Positions 1 through 8,768 of a stretch of 64,000 nt of DNA are shown here, in pieces. The stretch's first letter is position 1. Every line of letters starts with the position of its first letter. Location of the stretch: contig JAHCHE010000019.1 in assembly GCA_026129905.1 (NCBI GenBank), positions 1 to 64,000 on the forward strand. Direction: 5' to 3'. The position numbers were made by a program, and so were the translations under genes. The notes under the pieces are model-generated. The model had not been told where the DNA came from and searched no databases. It was given only the letters and a program-made list of their open reading frames with translations. Source of the stretch: Bryobacteraceae bacterium (GTDB lineage Bacteria > Acidobacteriota > Terriglobia > Bryobacterales > Bryobacteraceae).

Positions 1-30
1 TCTATTCAACTTATAGCCGGACAGCAGTGA

Positions 31-1296
31 ACGGACACCTTCGTGGTCCGTTCGGGTTATTCGCTCACGTGGATTGAACAGGCTGGAATCACTACCCCTT
101 TCACCACACCTCTGTTCCCTTTCATTCAGACTCTCAGCCAGCAGACCCTGGACAATATCAATCCTGCTTTCTATCTCTCGCAGGGTCCCAGCGTGACGCC
201 GCAACCTGCGAGTCCGGACGCGGGACTGGGCCAAGGCGTATTCGGCGTTCAGAGAAACAATGGAAGCGGCTATGCGCAGCAGTGGAACCTCAGTCTGCAG
301 AAAACCTTTGGAGAGAACTGGAGCGTCGAGGCCGGGTACTTGGGATCGAAGCTCACAAGGCTGGGCGTACCGGATGTGAATCTGAACCAACTCACAGTGG
401 AGCAACTCGCGCTTGGCGCGCAGCTAACCCAGCAGGTCGAGAACCCGTTCTTCGGAGAAATCCCGGCGATCACGTCGCTCGGCAGGCCCACGATTGCCCG
501 AGGGCAGTTGCTGCGGCTATTTCCACGATTTACCACCGTGACGCTCTATCGCAACAACACCGGAAATTCGACGTATCATTCGTTCCAGTCGCGCGTGGAG
601 AAGCGGTTTTCAAAGTGGCTCACGTTCACCGTCGCATACACGTTTTCGCGGTTGATCGACGACGCCGGCGCGGTGTTCGATTCGGCCGTGCTTACGGGTC
701 CGGTCGCAAACTTCCAGGCCGCGGACAGCGTCAACAAGCGGATCGAGAAGGACGTTTCCACCGGCAATGTACCGCATATTCTCTCGAGCGGCTTTGTATA
801 CGAATTGCCGTTCGGACGGGGCTGGACCCGTTCGTTGAGCGGATGGAAGGAGATGCTTGCGGGGGGTTGGCAGGTTGCCGGCATACTGCGACTACAGTCC
901 GGCAGTCCGGTAGCGGTGACCAATACGAACGCCTTCGCCAGGTTCGGGATCCAGCGCCCGAACCGGGTCGCGGATCCGAAGCTGCCGCCGGACCAGCGCA
1001 CGACGGCGCGGTACTTCGATACGGCCGCGTTCACGCAGGCGCCGCAGTTCACGATCGGCAGCAGTTCACGCAATCCCGTGACAGGACCGGGATATCGCGC
1101 GGCGGATGTCATGGTGGGCAAAGTGTTCACGATTAGCGAAGGTTTCCGGGTGGAGTTCCGGGCAGAAGCATTCAACGTCGCGAACACGCCTCCACTTGGG
1201 AACCCCAACGGGAGCTTCGGAAACCCGGCGTTTGGCTCGATCACCACGGCGCAGGATCCTCGGGTCTACGAGTTCGTCCTGAAGCTACAGTTCTGA
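31..1296 (+). CDS. Oar-like TonB-dependent receptor, C-terminal part (5' end outside window)
   Basis: C-terminal beta-barrel portion of an outer-membrane Oar/TonB-dependent receptor of the kind amplified in Acidobacteria; these normally exceed 1000 residues, so most of the protein lies outside the window. Visible signs are alternating barrel strands (for example YSLTWIEQAGITTPF near the start, FTVAYTFSRLIDDAG, VEFRAEAFNVANTPP) and a terminal aromatic residue (VLKLQF), the usual outer-membrane insertion signal. The reading frame is open only from base 31, because TGA occupies 28-30. Upstream, another frame gives barrel-like residues that would join after loss of one base near 33-37, so a frameshift is possible. 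The ligand cannot be told. Confidence 0.8.
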   Translation, partial: TDTFVVRSGYSLTWIEQAGITTPFTTPLFPFIQTLSQQTLDNINPAFYLSQGPSVTPQPASPDAGLGQGVFGVQRNNGSGYAQQWNLSLQKTFGENWSVEAGYLGSKLTRLGVPDVNLNQLTVEQLALGAQLTQQVENPFFGEIPAITSLGRPTIARGQLLRLFPRFTTVTLYRNNTGNSTYHSFQSRVEKRFSKWLTFTVAYTFSRLIDDAGAVFDSAVLTGPVANFQAADSVNKRIEKDVSTGNVPHILSSGFVYELPFGRGWTRSLSGWKEMLAGGWQVAGILRLQSGSPVAVTNTNAFARFGIQRPNRVADPKLPPDQRTTARYFDTAAFTQAPQFTIGSSSRNPVTGPGYRAADVMVGKVFTISEGFRVEFRAEAFNVANTPPLGNPNGSFGNPAFGSITTAQDPRVYEFVLKLQF

Positions 1297-1309
1297 GCAC
1301 TACCGTGCG

Positions 1310-1336
1310 GCAGCCGGCCTCCGGCCGAATGGCTGC
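1310..1336 (+). terminator. hairpin after receptor gene
   Basis: GCAGCC-GGCC-TCC-GGCC-GAAT-GGCTGC forms a 10-bp stem with a 4-nt bulge starting 14 nt after the receptor stop codon. No T-run follows, so intrinsic termination would be weak; it may instead mark the mRNA 3' end. Confidence 0.35.
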
Positions 1337-1399
1337 ACGTCGATGAACCAAGGGATGTTCTTCAGACGTCTCGTGAGAAGTCAGGTGGCCGGGCGCGAA

Positions 1400-1465
1400 C
1401 TCAGCCGGCGCCTTTGGGGAATTGCTTGATGCGTGGAGGGCGCGGGGGTGCGGCAGATCTTGCGG
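1400..1465 (-). pseudogene. decayed, internally deleted copy of the 3' end of the neighbouring aminotransferase gene
   Basis: Bases 1400-1453 align with 2096-2151, the 3' end of the aminotransferase gene, at roughly 80 percent identity by eye (shared core GGAATTGCTT). The match then jumps to 2389-2406: the 18 bases 1448-1465 are identical to it. The two matching blocks meet at GTGCGG, which occurs at both ends of the missing segment in the intact gene, as expected for a deletion between short direct repeats. The fragment codes for nothing and lies just upstream of the toxin-antitoxin pair. Confidence 0.6.
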
Positions 1466-1484
1466 CCTCGTCGCCCGGAAGCGA

Positions 1485-1508
1485 CCGTACGATGTACGGC
1501 GATACAAT
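1485..1508 (+). promoter_or_regulatory. putative autoregulatory operator and -10 of the toxin-antitoxin operon
   Basis: A perfect inverted repeat CCGTAC-GAT-GTACGG (1485-1499) directly precedes TACAAT (1503-1508), a good -10 hexamer whose start site would fall about 16 nt before the antitoxin ATG. No convincing -35 is seen. Antitoxins of RelBE/ParDE-type modules usually repress their own promoter through such palindromes; that role here is inference. Confidence 0.4.
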
Positions 1509-1530
1509 ACCGGTAGCCGAGTGAAGCGGT

Positions 1531-1821
1531 ATGGCTGGGAATCGAACGCAGGAAAAACAGGAACTTCACGAGCTGGTGGACCGTCTAACCGCGGGGCAAG
1601 TGCACGCCGTGCGGGGCCTGCTCGAGGCGATGCTAGATCCCGTCGGTCGCGCGATCGCCAACGCCCCGCTGGATGACGAGCCGCTTAGCGCTGAAGAGGA
1701 GCAGGCCCTCGCAGAAGCCCGCGAGTGGCTGAAGCACAACCAGCCCATTCCGCATGAGCAGATCCTCGATGAGCTCGGCATTACACGGGAAGAAATCGAG
1801 AACTATCGAGAGCCGGCGTGA
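1531..1821 (+). CDS. antitoxin-like protein of a type II toxin-antitoxin pair
   Basis: A 96-residue acidic, mostly helical protein. The N-terminal half (ELHELVDRLTAGQVHAVRGLLEAML) looks like a helical dimerisation segment and the C-terminal half (LSAEEEQALAEAREWLKHNQ, then ILDELGITREEI) like the extended acidic tail that wraps a toxin. I do not recognise a ribbon-helix-helix or classical HTH. Its stop codon overlaps the GTG start of the RelE/ParE-like toxin by four bases (GTGA), the usual translational coupling of antitoxin then toxin. The assignment rests mainly on this context. Confidence 0.65.
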   Translation: MAGNRTQEKQELHELVDRLTAGQVHAVRGLLEAMLDPVGRAIANAPLDDEPLSAEEEQALAEAREWLKHNQPIPHEQILDELGITREEIENYREPA

Positions 1822-2066
1822 AGCGGATCGCGTGGACCGAACAGGCCAGGGCGGACGTTCGCAGCCTCGACAAGAATATCGCCATGCGCATCTTGTCGGC
1901 TCTTCATCGTTTTGCGGAATCGGGCACGGGCGACGTGAAAGCGCTCCAGGCCGGCGCAGAGGAGTTGCGGTTACGGGTGGGCGCTTACCGGCTTTTTTTC
2001 GTCTTGAGCGGCGACGATGTCATTGAAGTTCGTCGTGTGCGCCACCGCCGCGAAGCCTATCGGTAG
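1818..2066 (+). CDS. RelE/ParE-family toxin
   Basis: An 82-residue basic protein with the RelE/ParE fold order: start MKRIAWTEQARADVRSLDKNIAMRILSALHRFA (strand, two helices), then [33 protein letters not shown] (the sheet with the conserved G-x-Y-R-x-x-F and terminal R-x-x-R/H-R-x-x-x-Y). Family members cleave ribosome-bound mRNA (RelE) or poison gyrase (ParE); the arginine-rich C terminus with a final tyrosine fits RelE-like mRNA interferases slightly better. The GTG start is fixed by the four-base overlap with the antitoxin stop. Length is normal, so it looks intact. Confidence 0.85.
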   Translation: MKRIAWTEQARADVRSLDKNIAMRILSALHRFAESGTGDVKALQAGAEELRLRVGAYRLFFVLSGDDVIEVRRVRHRREAYR

Positions 2067-2090
2067 CGGCTTCTCGGTGGCGCGCCTTCC

Positions 2091-2105
2091 GCGGACTCAG
2101 TCCGC
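2091..2105. terminator. palindrome between convergent toxin and aminotransferase genes
   Basis: GCGGACT-C-AGTCCGC is a near-perfect palindrome covering the aminotransferase stop codon and lying 25 nt past the toxin stop. It can form a short hairpin on either strand but lacks T-runs. Confidence 0.25.
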
Positions 2106-3296
2106 GCCCTTCAGGAATTGCTTAATGCAGCGGAGGGCCTGACGGGTGCGGTGCTCGTTCTCGATCAGAGAGAAACGGACGAAGCCTTCGCCCATCGGGC
2201 CGAAGCCGATGCCGGGGGAGACAGCCGTGAGGGCTTTTTCGAGGAGTTGCTTCGAGAATTCCAGCGAACCCAGGGCGCGGAAGGGCTCGGGGATGGGAGC
2301 CCAGACGAACATGGTGCCCTTTGGGGATTCGACCGGCCAGCCCGCGGCGCACAGGCCGGAAACGAGAACGTCGCGGCGGCGCTTGTACGTGCGGCAGATC
2401 TTGCGGGTCTCTTCCTCACATTCGCGGAGCGCAATAATCGAGGCGATCTGGATGGGCTGGAAAACGCCGTAATCGAGGTAACTCTTGATGCGGGCAAGCG
2501 CCGCGATCATTTTACGGTTGCCCACGCAGAAGCCAACGCGCCAGCCGGCCATGTTGTAGCTCTTGGACATGGAGAAGATCTCGACGCCGATCTCCTTGGC
2601 GCCCTCCACCTGCATCAGGCTCGGCGCGCGATACCCGTCAAAGCAGAGGTCGGCGTAGGCGAAATCGTGCACGATCATCGAGCCGTGACGGCCGGCCAGG
2701 CGCACCACTTCCTTGAAGAAGTCGAGGTCGACGCACTGTGTGGTGGGGTTGTGGGGGAAGGAAAACAGCAGCACGCGCGGCGGGATGTACGAGCGGCGGT
2801 AGAGCGTCTCAAGATTGTCGAGCAGCGTGGACGCGTCGGGCATCTCGAGCATCACCGAGTGTCCCTCCGCCATCGTGACGCCCCACTGGTGGATGGGGTA
2901 GGCCGGATTCACCGACACCACTTCGTCGCCCGGACCGATGATGGCGAACAGCAGGTGTGCGAGGGAGTCCTTCGCGCCGATAGTGACGATCGCTTCCGAT
3001 TCCGGGTCGAGATCGACGTCGTAATTGCGCTTGTAGCGCCGGGCGATCTCGAGGCGCAGGTTCGGGATGCCGCGCGACAGCGAGTAGCGGTGGTTGCGGG
3101 GATTCTGCGCCGCCTCGATGAGTTTCTCGACGATCGGAGCGGGCGTGGCGCCGTCCGGGTTTCCCATCCCGAAATCCACGATGTCCATCTGCTGCGCGCG
3201 CAGCTTCGCTTTCATCTCGTTGACGATGGCGAAAACGTAGGGGGGCAGCTTTCGGATGCGATAAAACTCGTCCGGTGGCAAGGGCATATTGTCCAT
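2097..3296 (-). CDS. class I/II PLP aminotransferase (AlaC/LL-DAP aminotransferase-like)
   Basis: A 399-residue fold-type I aminotransferase of the AlaC (YfdZ)/DapL branch, cytoplasmic, transferring amino groups between alanine or a related amino acid and a 2-oxo acid. Visible are DFGMGNPDG (about 41-49), the cofactor-contacting NPTT (183-186), HDFAYADLCF (210-219) and the Schiff-base lysine K245 in SMSKSYNMAGWRVGF. Length is that of the family (about 390-410). The start could also be Met4. Alanine transaminase is the commonest annotation for such sequences; LL-diaminopimelate aminotransferase cannot be excluded. A decayed fragment of its 3' end lies upstream of the toxin-antitoxin pair. Confidence 0.85.
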   Translation of the reverse strand: MDNMPLPPDEFYRIRKLPPYVFAIVNEMKAKLRAQQMDIVDFGMGNPDGATPAPIVEKLIEAAQNPRNHRYSLSRGIPNLRLEIARRYKRNYDVDLDPESEAIVTIGAKDSLAHLLFAIIGPGDEVVSVNPAYPIHQWGVTMAEGHSVMLEMPDASTLLDNLETLYRRSYIPPRVLLFSFPHNPTTQCVDLDFFKEVVRLAGRHGSMIVHDFAYADLCFDGYRAPSLMQVEGAKEIGVEIFSMSKSYNMAGWRVGFCVGNRKMIAALARIKSYLDYGVFQPIQIASIIALRECEEETRKICRTYKRRRDVLVSGLCAAGWPVESPKGTMFVWAPIPEPFRALGSLEFSKQLLEKALTAVSPGIGFGPMGEGFVRFSLIENEHRTRQALRCIKQFLKGAD

Positions 3297-3339
3297 TCTA
3301 TGGGCGGCGGCGGCGACAAGCGAATCCGGGCATTGCCGG

Positions 3340-5886
3340 CTATTTTCGAAGCAGGCGCACGGTGAGCATCTGCGCGCCGCGAATTACGGCGGAGGCGCGG
3401 GAATCGTGCACCGGAATTTCTTCGGCGTCCGTTTCGATGTGGGTGGCGCGGCGGGCGCGGCCGAGGGGGAACGAAGGCGCGAGGGCGACGGTTTTTTCCT
3501 GCGCGCCGAGGTTCCAAAGGCGGACGATGACCCCATCGGCGATGCCCTCCTCCGCCGGTTTCAGGGACCAGAGGAGCGTGTCGGGGTCGGAGATGGTCAG
3601 GGCCGACCAGGATGCCTCGGGATAGGGGCCCTTGCCGCGGACGCGTCCGGCGACGAGGGGGTTCTGGTGCTCAAGCGCGAAGCGCATGGCGGCGGGGGCG
3701 TGGAAGCCTCCGTGGGTCCGAAGCGCGAACCGCTGGAGGAACCGGTCGTCGCCGCCCTGGCGCGGAATGCCCGCCTGCGGGGCGTCGATCTGGCCGCCGG
3801 CAAGCACCGAGATGCGCGGCGTGTTCGTGTCCAGGCGTGAGACGCCGCCGGCGGTCGCGCTGTCGCCGAGCCGCATGAACGCGCAGTCGCGGTTGGAGAG
3901 CGTAATGCCGGCGCCGCCCGCCCCGCTCATGTCGGCGAAGTGATTCAGAGTGAGCCAGTCCAGGCGGGAATTCGTGGGCGAATAATGACCGCCCGCGGCA
4001 AGTAATTTCGCCCGGATCACGGCGCCGACCTCCTCGTGCCAGACGTCCGGGGAGGTCAGATTAAAGCCGAAATCCCACGCGAGTGTTTCGCCGAAATTCC
4101 GGGTAATCTCGTTCTCAATATCCACGCGGGAAACGCTGCGGTAGAGCGTCACGCGCGTGGCGTGCTCCACCGGTGAGGCGCCGCGGGCCACAAGCGTCAC
4201 GGAGACGAGTCCGGCGTTCTCGACATCGACAGCGCCGCCGCCGGGGCCGAGATCGTTGATCGCGGGGCCTTTCAAGGCGGAAAGCTCGCGGCCGTCGCGG
4301 GTTTTGTCCACCAGGCTGGAAAGGGCACCGCGTCCTTCCAGCCGCAGCCGGTAGAACTCGTTTTCGGCCACGTTGCCTTCGGCGCTGACAGTTGCGGGGA
4401 AGCTTTGGCCGGGACCGGGCCGGACCTCGAACACCTTGTAGCCTACGGCGGGCACGTCCGGGGCGAGGACGCGCAGCAGGCGTTGGGGTTTATGGAACCC
4501 CTGCGCCTCGATGCCGATGAACTGCGACGGCGTTTCGGCGCCGGTGACCAGGTCGACGACATGCGCCGGTTCGGGCCCATCGTAAGGGAGATCCGCCGCG
4601 TCCGTGCGGCTCCAACTCAAGGGGTTGAAGACGAAGAAGCGCTCGCGGCTTCCTCCTCCGGCGATAAGGCCGCCGAACGAGAAGGCCGCGTCGGCGTGGA
4701 GGCGGTCGACGTAGCTCTCGACGTCGCCGGCGACTCGCCGCTGCCAGGCCGCGCGACCTTCGCGGGTGACCACCGGGCCGTCGGCTGTCCAGTTGTGTTC
4801 CCAGTAGAGGCCGAGGGCGCGCCAGGCGCGGTCGCGCTCGTCGTCACGGCCGGCGAGGAATTCCGGGGATTCGAGCGCAACTAGGACGGCGAGCGCCTCG
4901 GCCGCGCGGAGTTTTTCGACGGCGCGGCGCACGCGAGACGAGACTTCGGCCAGCGAGGCCGAGTAGAGATCCCACTCGTTACCAAAGGCGGCGCTGAATT
5001 CGGGCAGAGATTCCCCATGTGATTTCTCGAAATCTTCGAAGAAATCCACCTGGTTGGACACAATTACCGAGTCATCAGGCGACGATTTTGCGCGGGCGGC
5101 TCGGACGAACTCGTCGTCGAGCGTCTTGAGCCGGTCCCACCCCTGGCCGAACAGCCCGATGACGGGGTAGGGATGGATGGCGGAAAAGGCTTCGCTTGTC
5201 CGGACGAAATCGATGGACGCGGCCGGATCGAACGCCTCGGCGTAGCCCCCCACGGACTTGTTCTCGCCGAGCAGGGTGTACCACTTCATGAGAATGCGAC
5301 TGCCGTCGGGTCCACGCCACCAGTAGATTTCGTGGGGTCTCCGCTCGTTCTTCTTGAGCTTCGTCAGACAACCGCAGATGCCTTTCCAGCTATACTTGGC
5401 GCCGGCGCCGGCCCACAGGGCGCCGAGGCCGTAGGGCAGCGTCTGGTCCTCCATGGCGACGGCGATCGGGAACCGGAGCCCGTAGCGCCGCTCGAGGCGG
5501 CCGGCGTAGAACATGCCGCGGAGGACGGCTTCGGCGGGAGCGGCGCCGTAGCAGGCCACCAGCGTGTTCAGCGGGGCGGAGATGTGTCCGTCGCGGATGC
5601 GGGCGATCAGCCGCTCGAAGTCCGCCCGGGGCTTGCTGCGCTCGTAGGCGTGGAGCCAGATGGAACCGTCGCAGTTCCAGCGGCTTCGATGCTCCGGCGG
5701 CAACGACGCGGTAGCGTCGGCGAGGTCGAGGTAATGGTCGAGCATCTCGACGAAAGCCTGGCGGTAGGTTTCCTCGTCGGCGCTCCAGAGGTAGTCGGTG
5801 TGGTCGTCGGGAGCGATGTAGATGCGACGGGGTTCTCCGGCGAGGAGGGCCGTAGCCAGCAGCAGTGCGCTGAGGATTTTGCTCAT
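3340..5886 (-). CDS. secreted glycoside hydrolase family 38-like protein (alpha-mannosidase-like)
   Basis: An 848-residue protein with a short Sec signal ([19 protein letters not shown]). The N-terminal domain begins [13 protein letters not shown], where H29-x-D31 resembles the zinc-binding H-x-D of GH38 alpha-mannosidases, and MEDQTLPYG (D147) is a candidate for the nucleophile strand. The C-terminal half has beta-rich segments as in the GH38 middle/C-terminal domains (for example [26 protein letters not shown]). The substrate is likely an alpha-linked sugar in the periplasm or outside. Motifs deviate from textbook GH38, so specificity is uncertain. It is divergently paired with an MFS permease (47 bp apart), suggesting shared sugar use. 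Confidence 0.65.
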   Translation of the reverse strand: MSKILSALLLATALLAGEPRRIYIAPDDHTDYLWSADEETYRQAFVEMLDHYLDLADATASLPPEHRSRWNCDGSIWLHAYERSKPRADFERLIARIRDGHISAPLNTLVACYGAAPAEAVLRGMFYAGRLERRYGLRFPIAVAMEDQTLPYGLGALWAGAGAKYSWKGICGCLTKLKKNERRPHEIYWWRGPDGSRILMKWYTLLGENKSVGGYAEAFDPAASIDFVRTSEAFSAIHPYPVIGLFGQGWDRLKTLDDEFVRAARAKSSPDDSVIVSNQVDFFEDFEKSHGESLPEFSAAFGNEWDLYSASLAEVSSRVRRAVEKLRAAEALAVLVALESPEFLAGRDDERDRAWRALGLYWEHNWTADGPVVTREGRAAWQRRVAGDVESYVDRLHADAAFSFGGLIAGGGSRERFFVFNPLSWSRTDAADLPYDGPEPAHVVDLVTGAETPSQFIGIEAQGFHKPQRLLRVLAPDVPAVGYKVFEVRPGPGQSFPATVSAEGNVAENEFYRLRLEGRGALSSLVDKTRDGRELSALKGPAINDLGPGGGAVDVENAGLVSVTLVARGASPVEHATRVTLYRSVSRVDIENEITRNFGETLAWDFGFNLTSPDVWHEEVGAVIRAKLLAAGGHYSPTNSRLDWLTLNHFADMSGAGGAGITLSNRDCAFMRLGDSATAGGVSRLDTNTPRISVLAGGQIDAPQAGIPRQGGDDRFLQRFALRTHGGFHAPAAMRFALEHQNPLVAGRVRGKGPYPEASWSALTISDPDTLLWSLKPAEEGIADGVIVRLWNLGAQEKTVALAPSFPLGRARRATHIETDAEEIPVHDSRASAVIRGAQMLTVRLLRK

Positions 5887-5933
5887 GCGAAGCTGCTAGC
5901 ATATCCGAAACCGCTTGGAAGAGACATCGCCAC

Positions 5934-7241
5934 GTGAATCCCTCCCATACCCGACGCGCCATCCCTCGCTTGCGCTGGTGGATCGGCGGCCTGCTGTTCG
6001 CTTCGACCGTTATCAACTACATCGACCGCCAGACGCTGAGCGTGCTGGCGCCGTTTCTGAAGGAAGAATTCGAGTGGACGAATTCCGATTTCGCGCTCAT
6101 CGTGATCGCGTTCCGGATCGCCTACGCGTTCATGCAGACGGTGGCGGGGCGGTTCCTCGACTGGCTGGGGACGCGCCGGGGGCTGCTGATCACCGTAACG
6201 TGGTACTCGACAGCCGCGGCACTCACGGCTGCGGCTAACGGGCTGCGGAGCTTCGCGGTATTCCGTTTCCTGCTCGGCTGCGGGGAGGCGGCGAACTGGC
6301 CGGGAGCGACCAAGACGGTATCGGAGTGGTTCCCGAAGTCCGAGCGGGGGTGGGCGGTGGCGCTGTTCGACAGCGGCTCGTCGGTGGGCGGAGCGATCGC
6401 GCCGGCGCTGGTGGTGTGGCTGTACCACACGTTCGGAAGCTGGCGGCCGGCGTTCGTGATCACCGGCCTGCTGGGTTTTGGGTGGGTCCTGGTTTGGAGA
6501 GCGTTCTATCATCCGCCGGAGACGCACCCGCGGCTGGGCGAGGATGAGCGGCGGATGCTGCTGGAATCGCGGCGCGAGGAGCAGCGGACCGAAAGCCGGG
6601 CCATCGCCGACTCGGCGCAGGACCGGCCGGCCTCTTGGGGCAAGCTGCTGAGCCTGCCGCAGACGTGGGGCATCATCCTCGGGAGGTCGCTGACGGACCC
6701 AGTCTGGTTCTTCATCACGGACTGGTTTGCCATTTTTCTGGTGGCGCGGGGATTCCAGCTCGAGAGCACGCTGGTGGGATTCTGGATACCGTTTCTGGCA
6801 GCGGACCTGGGAAATTTCTCGGGCGGCGGCTTTTCGAGCTACCTGATCCAGCGCGGCTGGCCGGTGGTTAAGGCGAGAAAGCTGGTGATTCTGGTGGGCG
6901 GCTTCGGGATGGCGCTGCTGATTCCGGTGGTGCTGGTCTCCAAGTTCGCGCTGATCATCGGGCTGTTCGCGGTTTCGACGTTCTCCTACGCGGCGTGGTC
7001 GACGATGGCGCTGTCGCTTCCCTCGGACCTTTACCCAAGCCGATCGGTGGCGTCGGTCAGCGGCCTGAGCGGGACGGGCGCGGGAGTGGGGACAATCATC
7101 TCGACGTACCTCATCGGGTGGGTAAGCGACCGTTACTCGTTCGAGCCGGTGCTGATTGCCGGAAGCATGATCCCGCTTGTCGCCACCGCCCTGGTGTTCC
7201 TGTTGGTGCGCGAGAGGCGGCGAGAGGAGGCGGTCCGCTGA
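5934..7241 (+). CDS. MFS transporter, anion:cation symporter (ACS/hexuronate) family
   Basis: A 435-residue inner-membrane permease with about 12 hydrophobic helices. The N-terminal block [23 protein letters not shown] followed by a helix ending in [12 protein letters not shown] is typical of ACS-family sugar-acid transporters (ExuT, GudP, DgoT type), and [25 protein letters not shown] is the family's TM4 signature region. GTG start; no strong Shine-Dalgarno. Its divergence from the GH38-like glycosidase suggests import of a sugar or sugar acid released outside. The exact substrate cannot be read from the sequence. Confidence 0.85.
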   Translation: MNPSHTRRAIPRLRWWIGGLLFASTVINYIDRQTLSVLAPFLKEEFEWTNSDFALIVIAFRIAYAFMQTVAGRFLDWLGTRRGLLITVTWYSTAAALTAAANGLRSFAVFRFLLGCGEAANWPGATKTVSEWFPKSERGWAVALFDSGSSVGGAIAPALVVWLYHTFGSWRPAFVITGLLGFGWVLVWRAFYHPPETHPRLGEDERRMLLESRREEQRTESRAIADSAQDRPASWGKLLSLPQTWGIILGRSLTDPVWFFITDWFAIFLVARGFQLESTLVGFWIPFLAADLGNFSGGGFSSYLIQRGWPVVKARKLVILVGGFGMALLIPVVLVSKFALIIGLFAVSTFSYAAWSTMALSLPSDLYPSRSVASVSGLSGTGAGVGTIISTYLIGWVSDRYSFEPVLIAGSMIPLVATALVFLLVRERRREEAVR

Positions 7242-7290
7242 ATCCGTCTATGATGAGGGGTGGTCCCGAGCGGGACCTCGGAACGAAGCA

Positions 7291-8154
7291 GTGAGGTACG
7301 CCGTAGCAATTGCCTGCCTGTTGACGCCCGCCGCGCTGGTGGCGCAAACAATTCAAGTGTTTTCCGAATTTCGGCGGGTGGATCCGTTCGGGGAAATCGC
7401 GGCGCCTGACCGTGCGGGACAGCCGCGGGAGATTCTGTCGCCGCTGATGGCGCGCAACTGTCACGCGACGTTTCGGGTGATGGTGGAAGCGCCGCCGGGC
7501 AAAATCTACTTCCTGTTCGTCGAGCAGAACCCGGAGAAGGTGCTGGACGTGACGGTGTACAAGGAGATGTACCGCCAGTACGAGGATGCGTGGATCGCCG
7601 ACAGCCTGCTGGAGGTATCGCTGCCGTACATGAGCCACGTTCCGGACCGATACCACAACCTGCCGCAGCAGAGAGCGGAGAGTTTCCTGGTGGATGTCTG
7701 GGTGCCGCCGGACGCGCCCAGCGTCCGCATGAAGCTGGATTTCCAGTTGAGCCTGGACAGCAAGTGGACGCTCTATCCGATGGAGATCCGGATTTCCGAC
7801 GTGGTGGCGCCCGGAGCGAAACCGACGGAGGCAAAGCTGCCTCCCGTGACGGCCCCGAGCGACGAGGTGGCGCTGGGACCGCTGCGGGATTACCTGTGCG
7901 GCGTGCCGGAGCGGGGAAAGAGCGGCGTGTTCGGCGCGCGGCAAATCATCCGGCGGAACGTGATCGAGCATCTGGCCATCGCCCGCGAGCGGGAGCGGAA
8001 GGTGGGCCGCGAGGCGGTTGTCAAGGGGCTGCTGCGCGGCCTCGATATGGAGCCTGCGGCCTTCTGCGAAGCAGCGACCTTGACCAGCGACGCCGGGCCT
8101 GAGTGGTACTTGCGGGGGCGCGATTTTCTGTTCCGCGGCGCGGCGGACCCGTAA
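7291..8154 (+). CDS. secreted protein of unknown function
   Basis: 287 residues beginning with a clear Sec signal (MRYAVAIACLLTPAALVAQ) if the GTG at 7291 is used; an upstream ATG in the same frame would add 38 implausible residues. The mature part has beta-rich segments (HATFRVMVEAPPGKIYFLFVEQNPEKVLDVTVYK, PSVRMKLDFQL, TLYPMEIRISDVV) and a helical C-terminal region ending in a WYLRGRDFLFRG motif. I do not recognise a family. It follows the MFS gene by 49 bp on the same strand and may be co-transcribed with it and the isomerase gene downstream. Confidence 0.7.
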   Translation: MRYAVAIACLLTPAALVAQTIQVFSEFRRVDPFGEIAAPDRAGQPREILSPLMARNCHATFRVMVEAPPGKIYFLFVEQNPEKVLDVTVYKEMYRQYEDAWIADSLLEVSLPYMSHVPDRYHNLPQQRAESFLVDVWVPPDAPSVRMKLDFQLSLDSKWTLYPMEIRISDVVAPGAKPTEAKLPPVTAPSDEVALGPLRDYLCGVPERGKSGVFGARQIIRRNVIEHLAIARERERKVGREAVVKGLLRGLDMEPAAFCEAATLTSDAGPEWYLRGRDFLFRGAADP

Positions 8155-8191
8155 GCTTGTTCGGCTCTGGCAGGGCTGGAATTCGGATTCT

Positions 8192-8743
8192 ATGAACTAC
8201 GCGGAAGGATATCGAGCAGAACTGCTGGCGGCAATCGCCGCGATCGATGTGGCGCGGGTGGAGCACGCGATCGAATGGTTTCGGGAGGCTCGCGACGCGG
8301 GGAGGCAGATCTTCGTCTGTGGCAATGGAGGGAGCGCCTCGACCGCCTCGCATTTCGCCTGCGACATGGTGAAGGGCGCCAGCTATCGGCGGCCGCAACG
8401 CTTCCGCATCATGGCGCTGACCGATTCGCTTCCCACCATCACGGCCTACGCCAACGACGTTGGGTACGAGCACGCTTTCGTGGAGCACCTCAGGAACTTC
8501 GCGCAGGCGGACGACCTGGTGATGGCGATCAGCGGGTCGGGTAACTCGCTGAATGTCATTCGCGCCGTCGAATACGGCAATTCGGCCGGGTGCAGGACGC
8601 TGGCGCTCACGGGCCGCGACGGCGGAGCGCTGGGAGGAATGGCCCAGCTCAACATCCGGATCCCCGTGCCGCACATGGGCCGGATTGAAGACGCCCACAT
8701 GATCGTCTGCCACATGATCGCCTACTGCTTCATGGATAGCTGA
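8192..8743 (+). CDS. SIS-domain sugar-phosphate isomerase, GmhA/DiaA-like
   Basis: A 183-residue single SIS-domain protein. CGNGGSASTASHFACDMVKG (about 43-62) and SGSGNSLNVIRAVEY (about 114-128) are the two phosphosugar-binding loops characteristic of GmhA, which converts sedoheptulose 7-phosphate to D-glycero-D-manno-heptose 7-phosphate for LPS core synthesis. DiaA, a DnaA-binding paralogue, has the same fold, so isomerase activity is likely but unproven. Other heptose-synthesis genes are not next to it. The C-terminal helix MGRIEDAHMIVCHMIAYCF is also typical of the family. Confidence 0.75.
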   Translation: MNYAEGYRAELLAAIAAIDVARVEHAIEWFREARDAGRQIFVCGNGGSASTASHFACDMVKGASYRRPQRFRIMALTDSLPTITAYANDVGYEHAFVEHLRNFAQADDLVMAISGSGNSLNVIRAVEYGNSAGCRTLALTGRDGGALGGMAQLNIRIPVPHMGRIEDAHMIVCHMIAYCFMDS

Positions 8744-8768
8744 AAAGGCGCTTGCGCGGCCGGCCGGA

